A stretch of 55,910 bases of DNA from Candidatus Sulfuritelmatomonas gaucii (GCA_900290245.1 OKRB01000086.1:1-55910); one strand, 5' to 3'; shown: positions 18,700-28,482, counted from the stretch's first letter. The notes: generated from the letters alone by a model not told the origin. Made by a program: numbers and translations.

Positions 18700-18980
18700 A
18701 CGCCGATTCCGTCAGTCGCCTAAGAAGCGAGACTTGCTCACGCTCTCGCCTGTAAAATCGCCTGCTTGAATCTCGACTTCTACGTATTTCCGCGTACTTT
18801 GGCAGTCTCCAGCGCCTTGTAAGTAATTGAAAGTAGAGGATATAGAGGCTTTGACACTGCACGTAGTTTGTTTGCTCTAAGCCCAAATGTTTCTACGGCT
18901 TGCGTGGGTCAGCCTTATTACTTACGCCTGCAAAATAGCCTGTTTTAACGACCTCTTCCCTGTGCGGGAAGCGGTTTCCC
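18700..18980 (+). repeat. att-like boundary unit B (between cassettes 1 and 2)
   Basis: The first 158 bases match the 159 bases that precede the tRNA-Val fragment at 31.6 kb at roughly 80% by eye, ending in the identical AGGCTTTGACAC. The unit then departs from the tRNA sequence. It carries paired motifs CCTGTAAAATCGCCTG (18,749) and CCTGCAAAATAGCCTG (18,927). After the second pair comes AACGACCTCTTCC, an exact 13-base inverted match to the tRNA-Val fragment, then a CTTCC/GGAAG hairpin. The arrangement, arm then core then arm, resembles a phage-type attachment site. Apart from this unit I see nothing in the 550 bases between the MocR and MFS genes. Confidence 0.65.
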
Positions 18981-19025
18981 TTGGCCACACCCTTGGGCGA
19001 CCACAAATCTTCGCGGTCAACTGTA

Positions 19026-20270
19026 CTACACCGCATGCACAGAGTGTGCCCTTACTGTCATGCTTGCGTTCCAGAGTAGGATTCCGGCGACAGCTACATA
19101 GATCAATGACGTAGCGCTCAGGCAGAGGCCCATACCAAAACGCTGAGATGCCGCTGCAATTGCAACCGCGGCGACGCCGCTTCCAAACCAACCGAGGGAG
19201 TTCATTACACCTACTGCAGTGGCCCTGTACTCGGGGCGAACCACATCATGCAAGGACGCCCAGGTGTTCGAATCGTAGATGCCCTTGCAGAAGCCAAACC
19301 CAACCATTCCGATGATGAGAACCTTGACTGAAAGCGTCCAGCCTATAAGCAAAAGAAAAGGCACGCCTGCGAGCACCCCGAACGCCTGCGTCCGCATTCT
19401 GCCGCCGTAGTCGCGCCGCGCCAGTTTGTCCGCCAGCATGCCGCCGCAAATCACTCCCACCACTGAAGCGGCTTGTAAATAGACCGTGGCGCTGGTGCCA
19501 GCCATGAAGAGGCTCATGTGGAATTTACGGAAGAGGAACGAGGGCAGCCACACCATAAAGATCATCGCCACAGAGTTCGTTCCTATGAAGGCTATTATCA
19601 GTCGTAACGCAAGAGGCGAGGCGAGGACATCGGTAATGGCGCCACGCAGAGAACTGCCAGTCCAATTTTGCTTTCCAGCGTCTTGTCGCCGGACATAAAT
19701 TTCGCGTTTTGGCTCCCTCAGGAATGTCTGCAGAAAGAGAAACACAAGCAGACCAAGACCGCCGAAGAAAGCGAAATTCAAGCGCCACCCAAAGTGCTTC
19801 CCAAGGATGGAAGCCAATGACCCGCCACCTACTGTACCTACGTATATAGCCGACTGATGCAAAGACATGGCGCGGGAGCGCGTATCTGGGCCATGATAGC
19901 TGCTGATAATTGACATGGTGGCAGGGAAATAAAATGCCTCCGAAATTCCGCCGAAGGCGCGAAGAACTGTCAGCTGCCAATAATTGCGCGAGAAAACAGT
20001 AGCCGCTGAGATACAGATCCAGAAGAGAAGTCCAGCTAGGATCAATCCTTTTCTGGAAAATCTATCGCCTGGCCAGCCGGCGACCAAGCCGAAGGCCGCG
20101 TACATCCACATGAATGAGGATCCCAGGAGCCCCAACTGCATGTCTGAAAGGTGAAATTCCACGCGCAGCAAGGGGAAAAGTGTAAAGACCGCCTGGCGAT
20201 CCGCATAGTAGAGAAAGCAGACGAACCACAACAGTCCGACGACATACCACTTATAGTTTTTCTGCGTCAC
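19026..20270 (-). CDS. MFS transporter, anion:cation symporter (hexuronate-type) family
   Basis: A 414-residue membrane protein with twelve predicted hydrophobic segments. The major facilitator signature GWPGDRFSRKG lies after the second helix and LADKLARRDYGG marks the second half. YYADRQAVFTLFPLLRVEF in helix 1 and LRAFGGISEAFYFPATMSI fit the ACS group, whose members carry hexuronates, glucarate, galactonate and other organic anions. It would import a sugar acid across the inner membrane by proton symport. It has a GTG start with GGAGGG 12 bases upstream. It is the last gene of the leftward part of cassette 2, 350 bases after the ribokinase gene; the dehydrogenase and aldolase genes of the cassette fit a sugar-acid route. 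Confidence 0.85.
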   Translation of the reverse strand: MTQKNYKWYVVGLLWFVCFLYYADRQAVFTLFPLLRVEFHLSDMQLGLLGSSFMWMYAAFGLVAGWPGDRFSRKGLILAGLLFWICISAATVFSRNYWQLTVLRAFGGISEAFYFPATMSIISSYHGPDTRSRAMSLHQSAIYVGTVGGGSLASILGKHFGWRLNFAFFGGLGLLVFLFLQTFLREPKREIYVRRQDAGKQNWTGSSLRGAITDVLASPLALRLIIAFIGTNSVAMIFMVWLPSFLFRKFHMSLFMAGTSATVYLQAASVVGVICGGMLADKLARRDYGGRMRTQAFGVLAGVPFLLLIGWTLSVKVLIIGMVGFGFCKGIYDSNTWASLHDVVRPEYRATAVGVMNSLGWFGSGVAAVAIAAASQRFGMGLCLSATSLIYVAVAGILLWNASMTVRAHSVHAV

Positions 20271-20623
20271 AACGTGGAGATACCCTCCATTTTCCCATCC
20301 ATCCCGTTAGCTCATCCCCCCTGGGTTGGGAATACAGATGAAGTCTACAGGGGAGCCGACCTTTCCTTAGACCCGCCGGCGTAAAAAGATTTCCTGCGCC
20401 CCCGGATCTGCAAAGTACGTCAGAGTATCTACACTCGGGAAATCTGCATGTGAACGTATTGGAATCAACCCCCGTGACGCTGGCGAAGTCCCTCCTCCCG
20501 CGGCTCAAAAGGAGATGTTTCGGGCATCATGGAGACCAAGCGATTGCGCCCCACTCTTCTCTCCTCAGGCCCTTGCCCGAATAGCCGACACCGCTTCGGC
20601 CTGCTTCAGAACCGCTTGCGATC
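20271..20623. other. Intergenic region, nothing recognised
   Basis: About 350 bases between the ribokinase stop and the MFS start, both leftward. I see no gene, strong hairpin or clear promoter in it. Confidence 0.5.
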
Positions 20624-21571
20624 TCAAACTTTCGACTCCAGATTTCCCAAGCTCAATATCTCCGATCGGGTTGGGATTGAACTTTGCGCGCCGGCCCGGG
20701 TTACAGAGATTGCAGCGGCAGTACTGGCAAATCGCATCGCCTCTCGGATTGAGCTGCCAATGCTGAAAGCTACTGAAAACGCTCCATTGAAGACATCCCC
20801 TGCGGCGGTTGTATCTATCGCATGAACTCTGTGCGCTGACTCAAAGATCTCTTGATTCCGGTCTTTGTAAAATGAACCACGTTCACCTAGTTTCAGAAGT
20901 ACTGCTCTTGGTCCCATATCGAGAAGTGCCTCTGCAACGGCCGGCAACTGATCTTGTTCAAGAATATGGAACGGTTCTTCGAGTAGCGTGCAAGCCTCGA
21001 CTTCATTCGGCGTCAGCAGATCGACATCTCTCAAGAACTCTTCGGGTAACCGTCTGGCTGGCGCCGGGTCCACGATGCAGAATGCTTTCTCCGCGCGCGC
21101 TGCGTCGAGAACACGCTGGTTTGCTTCCAAAGGGATCTCCATTTGGAGCAGAACGAGCGCTGCACCGTGTACGAGGGCTTCAAGGGATGCGAGCCGCTCT
21201 GCCGACCAGTAGAAGTTGGCTGCTGGAGAGACGACAATGCAGTTGTTTCCCCTTGAATCACGCCAGATCATAGCTGTGCCGGTGGCCAAATCAGGAACGG
21301 TTCTAATCCCGTCCCCTCTTATTCCTGCGTCCGAGAGACTTTTTACTAATCGGGTGCCCGCATCGTCATTCCCGACATTACCGATAAAGCAAACTTCTGT
21401 ATTAGTTCCGCGGGCGAGCATTGCGGCCGCCACTGCCTGATTAGCCCCTTTGCCGCCGGGAAACAACTGAAGAGGCTCTCCCAACAGCGTTTCCCCGGGT
21501 GAGGGAAAACGCTCCATCTGCACGACGTAATCCACGTTGGCACTGCCTGCAACGACGATTCGGGAACGCAC
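20624..21571 (-). CDS. Ribokinase-type PfkB sugar kinase
   Basis: A 315-residue PfkB-family kinase. It shows RIVVAGSANVDYV at the N-terminus, PGETLLGEPLQLFPGGKGAN (the glycine-rich sugar-binding motif), the middle domain with DLLTPNEVE, LLKLGERGS, and the C-terminal DTTAAGDVFNGAF with the catalytic Asp and anion hole. This is the layout of ribokinase; length fits the family. It would phosphorylate ribose or a related sugar with ATP in the cytoplasm. The GTG start lies one base after the stop of the upstream fusion gene and matches the usual ribokinase N-terminus; a TTG eleven codons upstream would make the genes overlap. Substrate within the ribokinase group is not fixed by the sequence. Confidence 0.8.
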   Translation of the reverse strand: MRSRIVVAGSANVDYVVQMERFPSPGETLLGEPLQLFPGGKGANQAVAAAMLARGTNTEVCFIGNVGNDDAGTRLVKSLSDAGIRGDGIRTVPDLATGTAMIWRDSRGNNCIVVSPAANFYWSAERLASLEALVHGAALVLLQMEIPLEANQRVLDAARAEKAFCIVDPAPARRLPEEFLRDVDLLTPNEVEACTLLEEPFHILEQDQLPAVAEALLDMGPRAVLLKLGERGSFYKDRNQEIFESAHRVHAIDTTAAGDVFNGAFSVAFSIGSSIREAMRFASTAAAISVTRAGAQSSIPTRSEILSLGNLESKV

Positions 21572-21572
21572 G

Positions 21573-23618
21573 CTACTTGCTTTGATAATGAGTTCCTTCT
21601 TCAAGCCACGCGAGATTGAATTGATAATGAAGTCTGCTGCTTAGTAGCTGCACCACCCCATCAGGGGTCTGAACGGCATTCAGATATGCTCTCGGCTCAG
21701 CATGCGTATCATCCATCAGGAAAAGGTGTGTATTTCCACCACCGTCGTATGCCTTAGGACTGCCACCGGCTGTGATCAGTCTTCGCACAGGCCAGGTGCG
21801 TCCTTCGTCATAACTCGCCGCAGCAAAGAGACCATATCCTTTGAAAAGCGCACGATCCTTCGCCGTGAAGTCCATTCCGCCTTGCGGGTTCATCACGTAT
21901 TTGGCTTCTGTCTCGCTTATCACAAAGCCGCTGCCGTCGGTGAAGCCGATGTATAGGATTGCGCCTTCTTTAAGGCGCATTAGCACCGAGCGTTGTCCCC
22001 AACTTACCTCTGGCAGACTTGTGCGTCTGTAAATCCACGTCTTTCCGAGGTCGGGTGTGATACTGAGCGGCAGACCCTTTCCATCTGGATAGGAACTTCC
22101 AGTCTTCTCATTTGTACGACCCGCGATCATTAGCGAGTGGTCCTTTAGTTCCACAATCGCCGGATGCTGACCCACAATGCGCGGTCCCGCGGAATGCCAA
22201 CTCGCACCGCGATCCCAACTCACAAGGAGCTCGCCCCACAGCGGCTCGTCCAGGTTGAAGTCCGACGTCATCACCCAGCATCCGCTAGAGTGCTCCAGCA
22301 CGTGGTGGGGATTAAGCATTCGGCGCTGCGAGTCTCGTATCTTCGGCGCGGACCACGAGGCGCCGTTATCAGCGCTTTCTCGCGAAACTAAGATCTGTTT
22401 AGTTTGGAAACTGTCACTTCCGACGCCCTGAAACTGATATAGCTTTCCATCGTTCGCTCGGAACAAAGCTGTCGAGTGATCGTTTCGACCCGGAGTCGCA
22501 AAGAATAAAGACGCATCGTCCCACTCCTCCGCGCCGGCTCGGAGGCGCGAAGCAGCAATATAGAGATGGCGGCTTTCTTCAAAGTCGCAGGTATACCAAG
22601 TAGCTAGCAAGTCCCCGTTGTCAGCATAGATAATGCTCGGAAAGTGATTATGTTCCGAATATAGGGGGCCCTTAGACCCTTCCGGAATCTTGACGTAAAC
22701 ACGTGGATTCGCGAAAGATGGCGTCTTGCCCGTTTCTTTCCAGTGCATCGTCACCTGTGGGACATGCTGCTGAAAGAGTGGCGTCGACATTGCGATTCCG
22801 GACACTTGCGTAGGAGCGTCCGTCTGAACGACGCGGAAGCCAATCTTTTCATGCTTATCATCGGGCAGTGCTGCCATTCGACCTGCTGGACGAAGGTCTA
22901 GCAGTTCCGTAGCAAAGCTCCCTCCCCGCGTCACTCGAACATATCCACTCAGCGGGCCAGCTGGGTCTGTGACCGGGTCCGAATTATAGGGACCGTACCA
23001 ATCGAGACACCACTCTTCGACATTGCCCAGCATGTCGAATAGTCCGAACTGGTTTGGCGGTGTCTGTGCGACCTTGAGCGTGAAGCCCCAAAACCGATCG
23101 CCGCTCAGGGCAGTGGCCTGCTGATACTTCCAGTACGAAGTCGGAAGCGTAATGCCTGTCGGGTAAACCGTCTGCGTGCCCGCCCGAGCCCCGTACTCCC
23201 ATTCCGCTTCCGTTGGCAGCCGGTACTTTCTGCCTTCCTTTCGGCTCAGCCACTCTGTAAATCGAACCGCATCGTTGTAGGAGACATTGACAACAGCATC
23301 ATCGTCACCGGTTGAGATGTGTTCGCCACGCTTGTGATCCGGGTCGAACTGTTCGTACTGTGCGTTCGTGACTTCTGTAGCACCGATGGCAAAACTATGG
23401 GTGAGGGTCACCATGTGGACTGGACGCTCGTCCCATCCACCATCGTGCTGACCCATCTCAAAACTGCCGGAGGGAAGAGTGATCATGCGCATACCGACGG
23501 AATTCGTCTTTCCATCGCCCTCGGCAGCAGGTGCCAACTTGATAAAGGTATTCGGAACCGCTAAGGCCGCGCCCGCGACAAAAGAGTTCCTGATAAAACT
23601 GCGCCGTTTAATTTTCAC
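21573..23618 (-). CDS. SUMF1-like domain fused to a BNR/Asp-box sialidase domain
   Basis: A 681-residue exported protein: the leader RRSFIRNSFVAGAALAVPNT is twin-arginine-like. Residues 35-265 are a formylglycine-generating-enzyme-like domain (MITLPSGSFEMGQ, EVTNAQYEQF, YRLPTEAEWEYGARAG, GNVEEWCLDWYGP, RVTRGGSF, IGFRVV). Where true FGE enzymes have two catalytic cysteines after GGS, this protein has none (GGSFATELLDLRP), so it probably binds rather than oxidises. Residues 300-680 are a six-bladed sialidase-like domain with four Asp boxes (SADNGASW, SWDRGASW, TPDLGKTW, SYDEGRTW). It may cleave or bind acidic glycans. It has a GTG start; the gene directly precedes the ribokinase gene. Confidence 0.8.
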   Translation of the reverse strand: MKIKRRSFIRNSFVAGAALAVPNTFIKLAPAAEGDGKTNSVGMRMITLPSGSFEMGQHDGGWDERPVHMVTLTHSFAIGATEVTNAQYEQFDPDHKRGEHISTGDDDAVVNVSYNDAVRFTEWLSRKEGRKYRLPTEAEWEYGARAGTQTVYPTGITLPTSYWKYQQATALSGDRFWGFTLKVAQTPPNQFGLFDMLGNVEEWCLDWYGPYNSDPVTDPAGPLSGYVRVTRGGSFATELLDLRPAGRMAALPDDKHEKIGFRVVQTDAPTQVSGIAMSTPLFQQHVPQVTMHWKETGKTPSFANPRVYVKIPEGSKGPLYSEHNHFPSIIYADNGDLLATWYTCDFEESRHLYIAASRLRAGAEEWDDASLFFATPGRNDHSTALFRANDGKLYQFQGVGSDSFQTKQILVSRESADNGASWSAPKIRDSQRRMLNPHHVLEHSSGCWVMTSDFNLDEPLWGELLVSWDRGASWHSAGPRIVGQHPAIVELKDHSLMIAGRTNEKTGSSYPDGKGLPLSITPDLGKTWIYRRTSLPEVSWGQRSVLMRLKEGAILYIGFTDGSGFVISETEAKYVMNPQGGMDFTAKDRALFKGYGLFAAASYDEGRTWPVRRLITAGGSPKAYDGGGNTHLFLMDDTHAEPRAYLNAVQTPDGVVQLLSSRLHYQFNLAWLEEGTHYQSK

Positions 23619-23968
23619 GACATCGCCCCCTGAGAATTGAGCTGCTTTTCAAAACGTTTTCGCTCTGACCAGACGTTAGGACCTTGGCTCGCATCGCGTC
23701 GACAGAATCAATGTCTATTTTCGGGGATTTGACGCAAGTTATCAAAGAGAGGCACTCGTCATGATTCATATCGAACCCACGCGATACCATCGAATGGAGC
23801 GCGCGTGAGTGTAGCATTTCGTCTCCACATAGCGTTTCACTTGGGCGAGACATCGCACTACAAGGAGCATCTTTCTCTTCTCGATGCAGCGGCTCAGCTG
23901 GGGTGCCGATAATTTGTATCTTACCCACACCCCTATTGCCATAAGGGTGTGGGGAAAGAGTACAGCAG
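23619..23968. other. Intergenic region with one hairpin
   Basis: About 350 bases between the Oar receptor stop and the start of the SUMF1-sialidase gene. It holds one strong hairpin (listed separately). The open frames over it are not gene-like. A promoter for the downstream genes may lie here but I cannot point to it. Confidence 0.5.
23924..23953 (-). terminator. Candidate terminator hairpin after the cassette 2 receptor
   Basis: CCCACACCC and GGGTGTGGG form a perfect 9-base stem with a 12-base loop, starting about 15 bases past the receptor stop codon. The run of T after it on the minus strand is weak, so termination may be partial or Rho-dependent. Confidence 0.45.
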
Positions 23969-26900
23969 CTAAAACGTTATGCGTCCCTGAATCTGCAAGG
24001 TTCGCGGTGTTGCGGTTGTAAGACGTCCAAAGGTGGAAGCTGCAAAGTTTGTTTGCAGGCCACTAAGGTTAGTGTGGTTCAGCGTATTGAAGGCATCTCC
24101 CCGCAGTTGGAGTTGTACCTTCTCTGTTATAAAGAAGTTCTTCAGGAGGCTCGCATCCCAATTCTCTAGACCGGGTGATCGAACAGCGTTTCGCCGTAGG
24201 TATCCGCCTCGTATTTGCGCCCCGCTCGCACTGCTTATTGGCACGGCCGCAAATGCTGAAGGGCTAACGTATTGATGGGTTCCAGGAAATGTTTTGTACC
24301 CTCCGACGTACAGATTCACGCTTGCTACTGGATCTGGACGATCAGCCGGATATGATGAATTTGAGTAAGTTACATTTGCCGGGAACCCGGTATTGCCGGA
24401 ATAGATCGCAGAAATCTGCCAACCGTCCAAGAGGTCGCGTTTGAGCAACGATTGGCTCTTACTTAGTCGACCGAAGGGAATCTCCCAGATACCACTTACT
24501 TTCACCCGCTGCCTAACATCGAAAAGTGCCGGGCCGAATTCAGCTTTGTAATCATCCGGATCTTGCGGATAACTTGGCTGATTGATATCGACATCACTAT
24601 AAGAAAGATCGTGTGACCAAGCGTAAGCGACGCCAAGTGTCAATCCTTTGCTTGTTCTTCGCTTTGCTTCCATCTGCATGGCATTGTAACGACTATGGTC
24701 ACCATCCATATTTTGTGTGAACTCACCGAAGGTTGGATCAGGTGCAACGCCTGTTACCCGGTTTGGAAGGTTTTTATACTCATATTCCGCCAACTGTACG
24801 CCCTCGGTTCCCACGTAATCCAGCCTGATATCAATTCCCCCGGGAAACATTTGTTGGACACCAAAGAACTGCTGCAGGCTGTATGGATTCGGGTTATATG
24901 CTGGGACATCTGTGATGCTAGGCAGGCTGCTTGAAAGCACGCCTGCTTTCTGTAAAGCCGAGATCTGCGCGGCGTAACCTGACGGAGTGACGGGGTAATT
25001 GATTCCCACTGCTTGTGCCTGCGATTGGTTTATGGCAAAGTAAAAAGGAACTCCCGGGCTAGGCTCACTGAGGTTGATGGTTCCGTCAAAGTACGTATGC
25101 CCAATCGTGAGAATTCCAAATCCGCCATGGACGACCGTGTTAGGAAACACTTGCCATGCGAATCCAATGCGTGGCTGTACGCCATGTTTATAATCTGCTA
25201 AAAAAATTGAATTTGCGGGACGAAAGGGACCAAAACCAGCGCCGAGCGTCGGATATGCAGGATCTGGGCCGCGATTGTAGGCGCGCCCCTCATATTCACG
25301 CGGCACCGTAAAGTAATCATAGCGAGCGCCCAAGTTCAACGTGAGAGTCTTTGTTAACTTCCAGTCGTCTTGAAAATATCCTCCATACTGATAGTTGTCG
25401 AAACCGAAGGGTTTTTGCCCTGAGGGTACGGAGTAAAGTGCAAGCATGACGTTTGAGGGAATGTTTGCCAGCCATCCAGACAGGGTAGAGTATATTACCG
25501 ATGGTGTCTGCACGAGGTAGCGGCTGGCATTTTGGCGCTGCAAGATACCACCGAACTGCATGCTATGGTGGCCGCGAATGAGTCCAATTGTCTCTTCGTA
25601 AGTCGTGTAATTGCCATGCTGATAGAATGCTTTGTACAGAGCGGAGTTCAATGAACCGCCGAAGCCCGAAAAGTCTAAGCTGTTCAGTCCAAGGTTGAAT
25701 CCTGGGTTGATTCGCGTTAATTTGATTTGGTTGAATCCGAAACGCGCATTAGACGTCCAGCTCTGTCCTATGTGGATATAATTCGCATTCACAGCATCCG
25801 TGTGCCCTGAATACGTTTGGGGGTTGACAGGTATGATTGATGGAATGAGATATTGCGGGCGAGCCCGGATATACCTCACAGCGACCTGATTGTTAGAATT
25901 AATGTTGCCGTCCAGACGAATCAACCCACTGCCATCCTTTTGGATCTGTGACGCAGACCCTGTGTAGCTCGTAGTCAACGCTGTGGGATTGGAGGCCGGC
26001 TGAGAAATGCTTGGGTAAATTGCTAGCAGTGGCTGGTAAACGGTGGGACTGATGCTTGCCAGGTATGGAGTCGGAACCGTCCCTGAAACTGTAGCAAGGC
26101 TGCGGGCCTGGGCACCTTCATAGTTTCCGAAGAAGAATAGCTTTTGACGAAAAATCGGTCCCCCAATTGAGCCACCGAATTGATTGAATGTAAGGTGCGG
26201 ATTCTTTGTCAGGAATTGATTGCGGGCGTTGTAATCATTCAGCTGGTTTATCTCGTATGCGCCGCCATGAAACTGGTTGGTTCCGGTCTTGGTGATGATA
26301 TTGATATTGCCCGACAGTGTGCCGCCGACGGTGGCCGGGGCCACTCCCTTCACGACACTCACCTCGGCTATGGCGTCGTTCCCGACGGTATTGATAACGT
26401 TCGGCGCTCCATACACGTTATAGGAGTTATACTCGGGATTCGATGTCGCGTTGGTTCCGTCCACCGTGACGTTGTATCCACCGTTCGGAGGCAGGCCATT
26501 GATGGCAATGCCGTTGGCGCCTTGGGGAGCGACGGACGCATCGAGCGCGATTAAATTGACCCAGTTCTGACGGGCAACCGGAAGCACATTTAGTTGAATC
26601 TCGGGCAGTGTTGACTCCTGCTCAGAAGTGGTAGTCTGCAGTATCTCCTCGCTAGCGTTTACCTCGACCGAGCTCTCGACATTTTGCACATTCATCTTGA
26701 TCGGCAGGTCCAGAGACGCGTCTGCAGTCAGTTCTATGCCTGTAATCGTGTTCGCCTGAAAATTAGCCAGTGCCGTCGTGAGTTTGTATTTACCGATGGG
26801 AACAAATGTGAATGAAAATCTGCCATCAACATCGCTTTTCGCACTACGCACCACACCTGTAGCGGGATTCTCCAATGTCAGATTCGCATTTGGTACGACA

Positions 26901-27016
26901 GCACCGGAAGTATCCGTCACCGTGCCCGAAACCGTTGCTGTATTCACCTGGGAAACCAGCGCGGCTGGCGCGATGAGCAGCAGCAACCCTAACGCGATTG
27001 AGATCCTATGTTTCAT
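23969..27016 (-). CDS. Oar-type TonB-dependent receptor of cassette 2
   Basis: A 1015-residue outer-membrane receptor. From the chosen ATG it has a classic signal peptide (MKHRISIALGLLLLIAPAAL, then VSQ) and GAGGTGA upstream; a longer form from an ATG at 27,097 also has a good AGGAG site and would add 27 residues. The CarboxypepD_reg-like domain is VSGTVTDTSGAVVPNANLTL onward. The plug domain includes YNVTVDGTNATSNPEY and LSGNINIITKTGTNQFHGG, then the barrel with a C-terminal LQIQGRITF. It would import an oligosaccharide or similar ligand. First gene of the leftward half of cassette 2; it is divergent from the dehydrogenase-aldolase operon. Confidence 0.9.
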   Translation of the reverse strand: MKHRISIALGLLLLIAPAALVSQVNTATVSGTVTDTSGAVVPNANLTLENPATGVVRSAKSDVDGRFSFTFVPIGKYKLTTALANFQANTITGIELTADASLDLPIKMNVQNVESSVEVNASEEILQTTTSEQESTLPEIQLNVLPVARQNWVNLIALDASVAPQGANGIAINGLPPNGGYNVTVDGTNATSNPEYNSYNVYGAPNVINTVGNDAIAEVSVVKGVAPATVGGTLSGNINIITKTGTNQFHGGAYEINQLNDYNARNQFLTKNPHLTFNQFGGSIGGPIFRQKLFFFGNYEGAQARSLATVSGTVPTPYLASISPTVYQPLLAIYPSISQPASNPTALTTSYTGSASQIQKDGSGLIRLDGNINSNNQVAVRYIRARPQYLIPSIIPVNPQTYSGHTDAVNANYIHIGQSWTSNARFGFNQIKLTRINPGFNLGLNSLDFSGFGGSLNSALYKAFYQHGNYTTYEETIGLIRGHHSMQFGGILQRQNASRYLVQTPSVIYSTLSGWLANIPSNVMLALYSVPSGQKPFGFDNYQYGGYFQDDWKLTKTLTLNLGARYDYFTVPREYEGRAYNRGPDPAYPTLGAGFGPFRPANSIFLADYKHGVQPRIGFAWQVFPNTVVHGGFGILTIGHTYFDGTINLSEPSPGVPFYFAINQSQAQAVGINYPVTPSGYAAQISALQKAGVLSSSLPSITDVPAYNPNPYSLQQFFGVQQMFPGGIDIRLDYVGTEGVQLAEYEYKNLPNRVTGVAPDPTFGEFTQNMDGDHSRYNAMQMEAKRRTSKGLTLGVAYAWSHDLSYSDVDINQPSYPQDPDDYKAEFGPALFDVRQRVKVSGIWEIPFGRLSKSQSLLKRDLLDGWQISAIYSGNTGFPANVTYSNSSYPADRPDPVASVNLYVGGYKTFPGTHQYVSPSAFAAVPISSASGAQIRGGYLRRNAVRSPGLENWDASLLKNFFITEKVQLQLRGDAFNTLNHTNLSGLQTNFAASTFGRLTTATPRTLQIQGRITF

Positions 27017-27097
27017 AGCTACGTCACCTCGCTCCTTCGGGATTGAACGCCCCTTCTTGGGGAAAGTGTTGGAAAGCAACTGGTCAATTCCTTTCAT

Positions 27098-27470
27098 GAC
27101 ATCTCCTGGCCTTTAGCGACTTTCCTGCACAAGCCCATTCAGTCGCTCTCAGGTCTTCGCTCCACCGGTGCTTTCGATCCGTGGAATCGCAGAAGCCATT
27201 TTCGCTGCAAATTCGGCTCCTATGGCAGTGTTTCGGATCGAGTCCCTCGGAACTGGCATCACGTGGCCTGCAAATCAAAACCGCAGAGTTCCCTACGAAC
27301 CCCTGGAAACCAAACAGATCACGCTATCCAAAAAGATTGGCTCATGTATCAAGAAATGTCAATAGAAATCAGAACGGTTTTATGATATTATTTTTCTGAT
27401 ACGACAATGCCTATTATGGCAGAATTCGCGTGACTGTCGATCTAAACAACTGAATCAAGGAGAATTAGAT
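27098..27470. promoter_or_regulatory. Divergent promoter region with inverted repeat
   Basis: This is the space between the divergent receptor and SDR genes. ATCAGAA (27,368) and TTCTGAT (27,394-27,400) form a perfect 7-base inverted repeat with a 19-base spacer that includes an AT-rich TATGATATTAT. It lies 70 bases before the SDR start. It may be an operator for the cassette's IclR regulator; nothing else was recognised. Confidence 0.4.
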
Positions 27471-28238
27471 ATGTCCTCATTGTTTGATCTCACTGGTCGC
27501 ACCGCACTTATTACCGGTTCTACGCGCGGACTTGGTTTTGCGATGGCCCAGGGATTGTCCGATGCCGGAGCCACCATCATCGTAAATAGCCGCCACCAAA
27601 GTGCAGTGGACGAAGCGGTCGCCAAGCTGAAAGCCAAGGGTTGTTCGGTACGCGGCGCGGTTTTCGATGTCTCCGACGAAGCTGCGGTAGCGGCAGCGTT
27701 TGCCAAGTTTGACCAGGACGGCGTTGAAATCGGCATCCTGGTCAACAACGCCGGCATTCAGTTCCGAAAGCCCATAATCGAACTGGATCTGAAGGACTGG
27801 AAACGCGTGATCGACGCCAACCTCACTGGTGCCTTTATCGTCGGCAAAGAAGCGGCCAGGCGAATGCTTGCTCGCGGTCGTGGTGGCAAGATCATCAACA
27901 TCGGTTCGCTGACCAGTCATTCGGCGCGCCCCAACGTGGCCCCGTATGCTTCTTCAAAGGGTGGCATCATGATGCTCGCGCGGGTCATGTCGGCTGAATG
28001 GGCAAAGTTTAACATTCAGACAAATTCAATCGGGCCGGGGTGGTTCCTGACCGAGATGAACGAGCCAGTGATCAATAATCCAGAATTGAATGCCTGGGTA
28101 AAGAGCAGTAACCCGGCTGGGCGGTGGGGTGAGCCGGAAGAGCTGGCCGGTACGGTGGTTTACCTTGCTTCCTCCGCTTCAAGTTATGTCACCGGCCAGA
28201 TCATCTATGTCGATGGAGGCTGGCTGACGACGCAATAA
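27471..28238 (+). CDS. SDR oxidoreductase, gluconate 5-dehydrogenase-like
   Basis: A 255-residue short-chain dehydrogenase/reductase. GRTALITGSTRGLGFAMAQG has the TGxxxGxG cofactor loop, LVNNAGIQFRKP the NNAG motif, and the catalytic residues are Ser in IGSLTSHSARP and the YASSKGG pair. The C-terminus SYVTGQIIYVDGGW is typical of the classical group, and the FDLTGRTALITG start and EWAKFNIQTNSIGPGWFLTE segment recall gluconate 5-dehydrogenase (IdnO). It would interconvert a keto sugar acid and its alcohol with NAD(P). It is preceded by AAGGAGAA. It opens the rightward operon of cassette 2. Confidence 0.85.
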   Translation: MSSLFDLTGRTALITGSTRGLGFAMAQGLSDAGATIIVNSRHQSAVDEAVAKLKAKGCSVRGAVFDVSDEAAVAAAFAKFDQDGVEIGILVNNAGIQFRKPIIELDLKDWKRVIDANLTGAFIVGKEAARRMLARGRGGKIINIGSLTSHSARPNVAPYASSKGGIMMLARVMSAEWAKFNIQTNSIGPGWFLTEMNEPVINNPELNAWVKSSNPAGRWGEPEELAGTVVYLASSASSYVTGQIIYVDGGWLTTQ

Positions 28239-28482
28239 GTGACGTACTGAAATTCTCGCGTCCTCCAGCAGCTCTCCTCTTTCTCCTCCGCCTCGTTTGC
28301 GTGGCACAGTGCGAGAAAGCAGTATGCCTTGTCAATCTGGCCAATTCGCGCCAACAGTCGTTTAGCTTGGAGTCCGTCTATAAAAGTTCAACCATCGAAT
28401 TGAGCGATTGAGCCAAGACCTCGCCACTGCGTGCAGTTCGCAAGCATCGGTGCGAGAACGCATCTGGAGGAAATTGAAGATC

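Noticed and set aside
23608..23928. Minus-strand frame upstream of the SUMF1-sialidase gene
   Set aside because: No ribosome-binding site, no family likeness, and it overlaps the next gene's start.
13245..27016. Phage structural or conjugation genes in the island
   Set aside because: All large frames here are receptors, enzymes, a transporter or regulators; no capsid, tail, relaxase or type IV secretion gene is visible.
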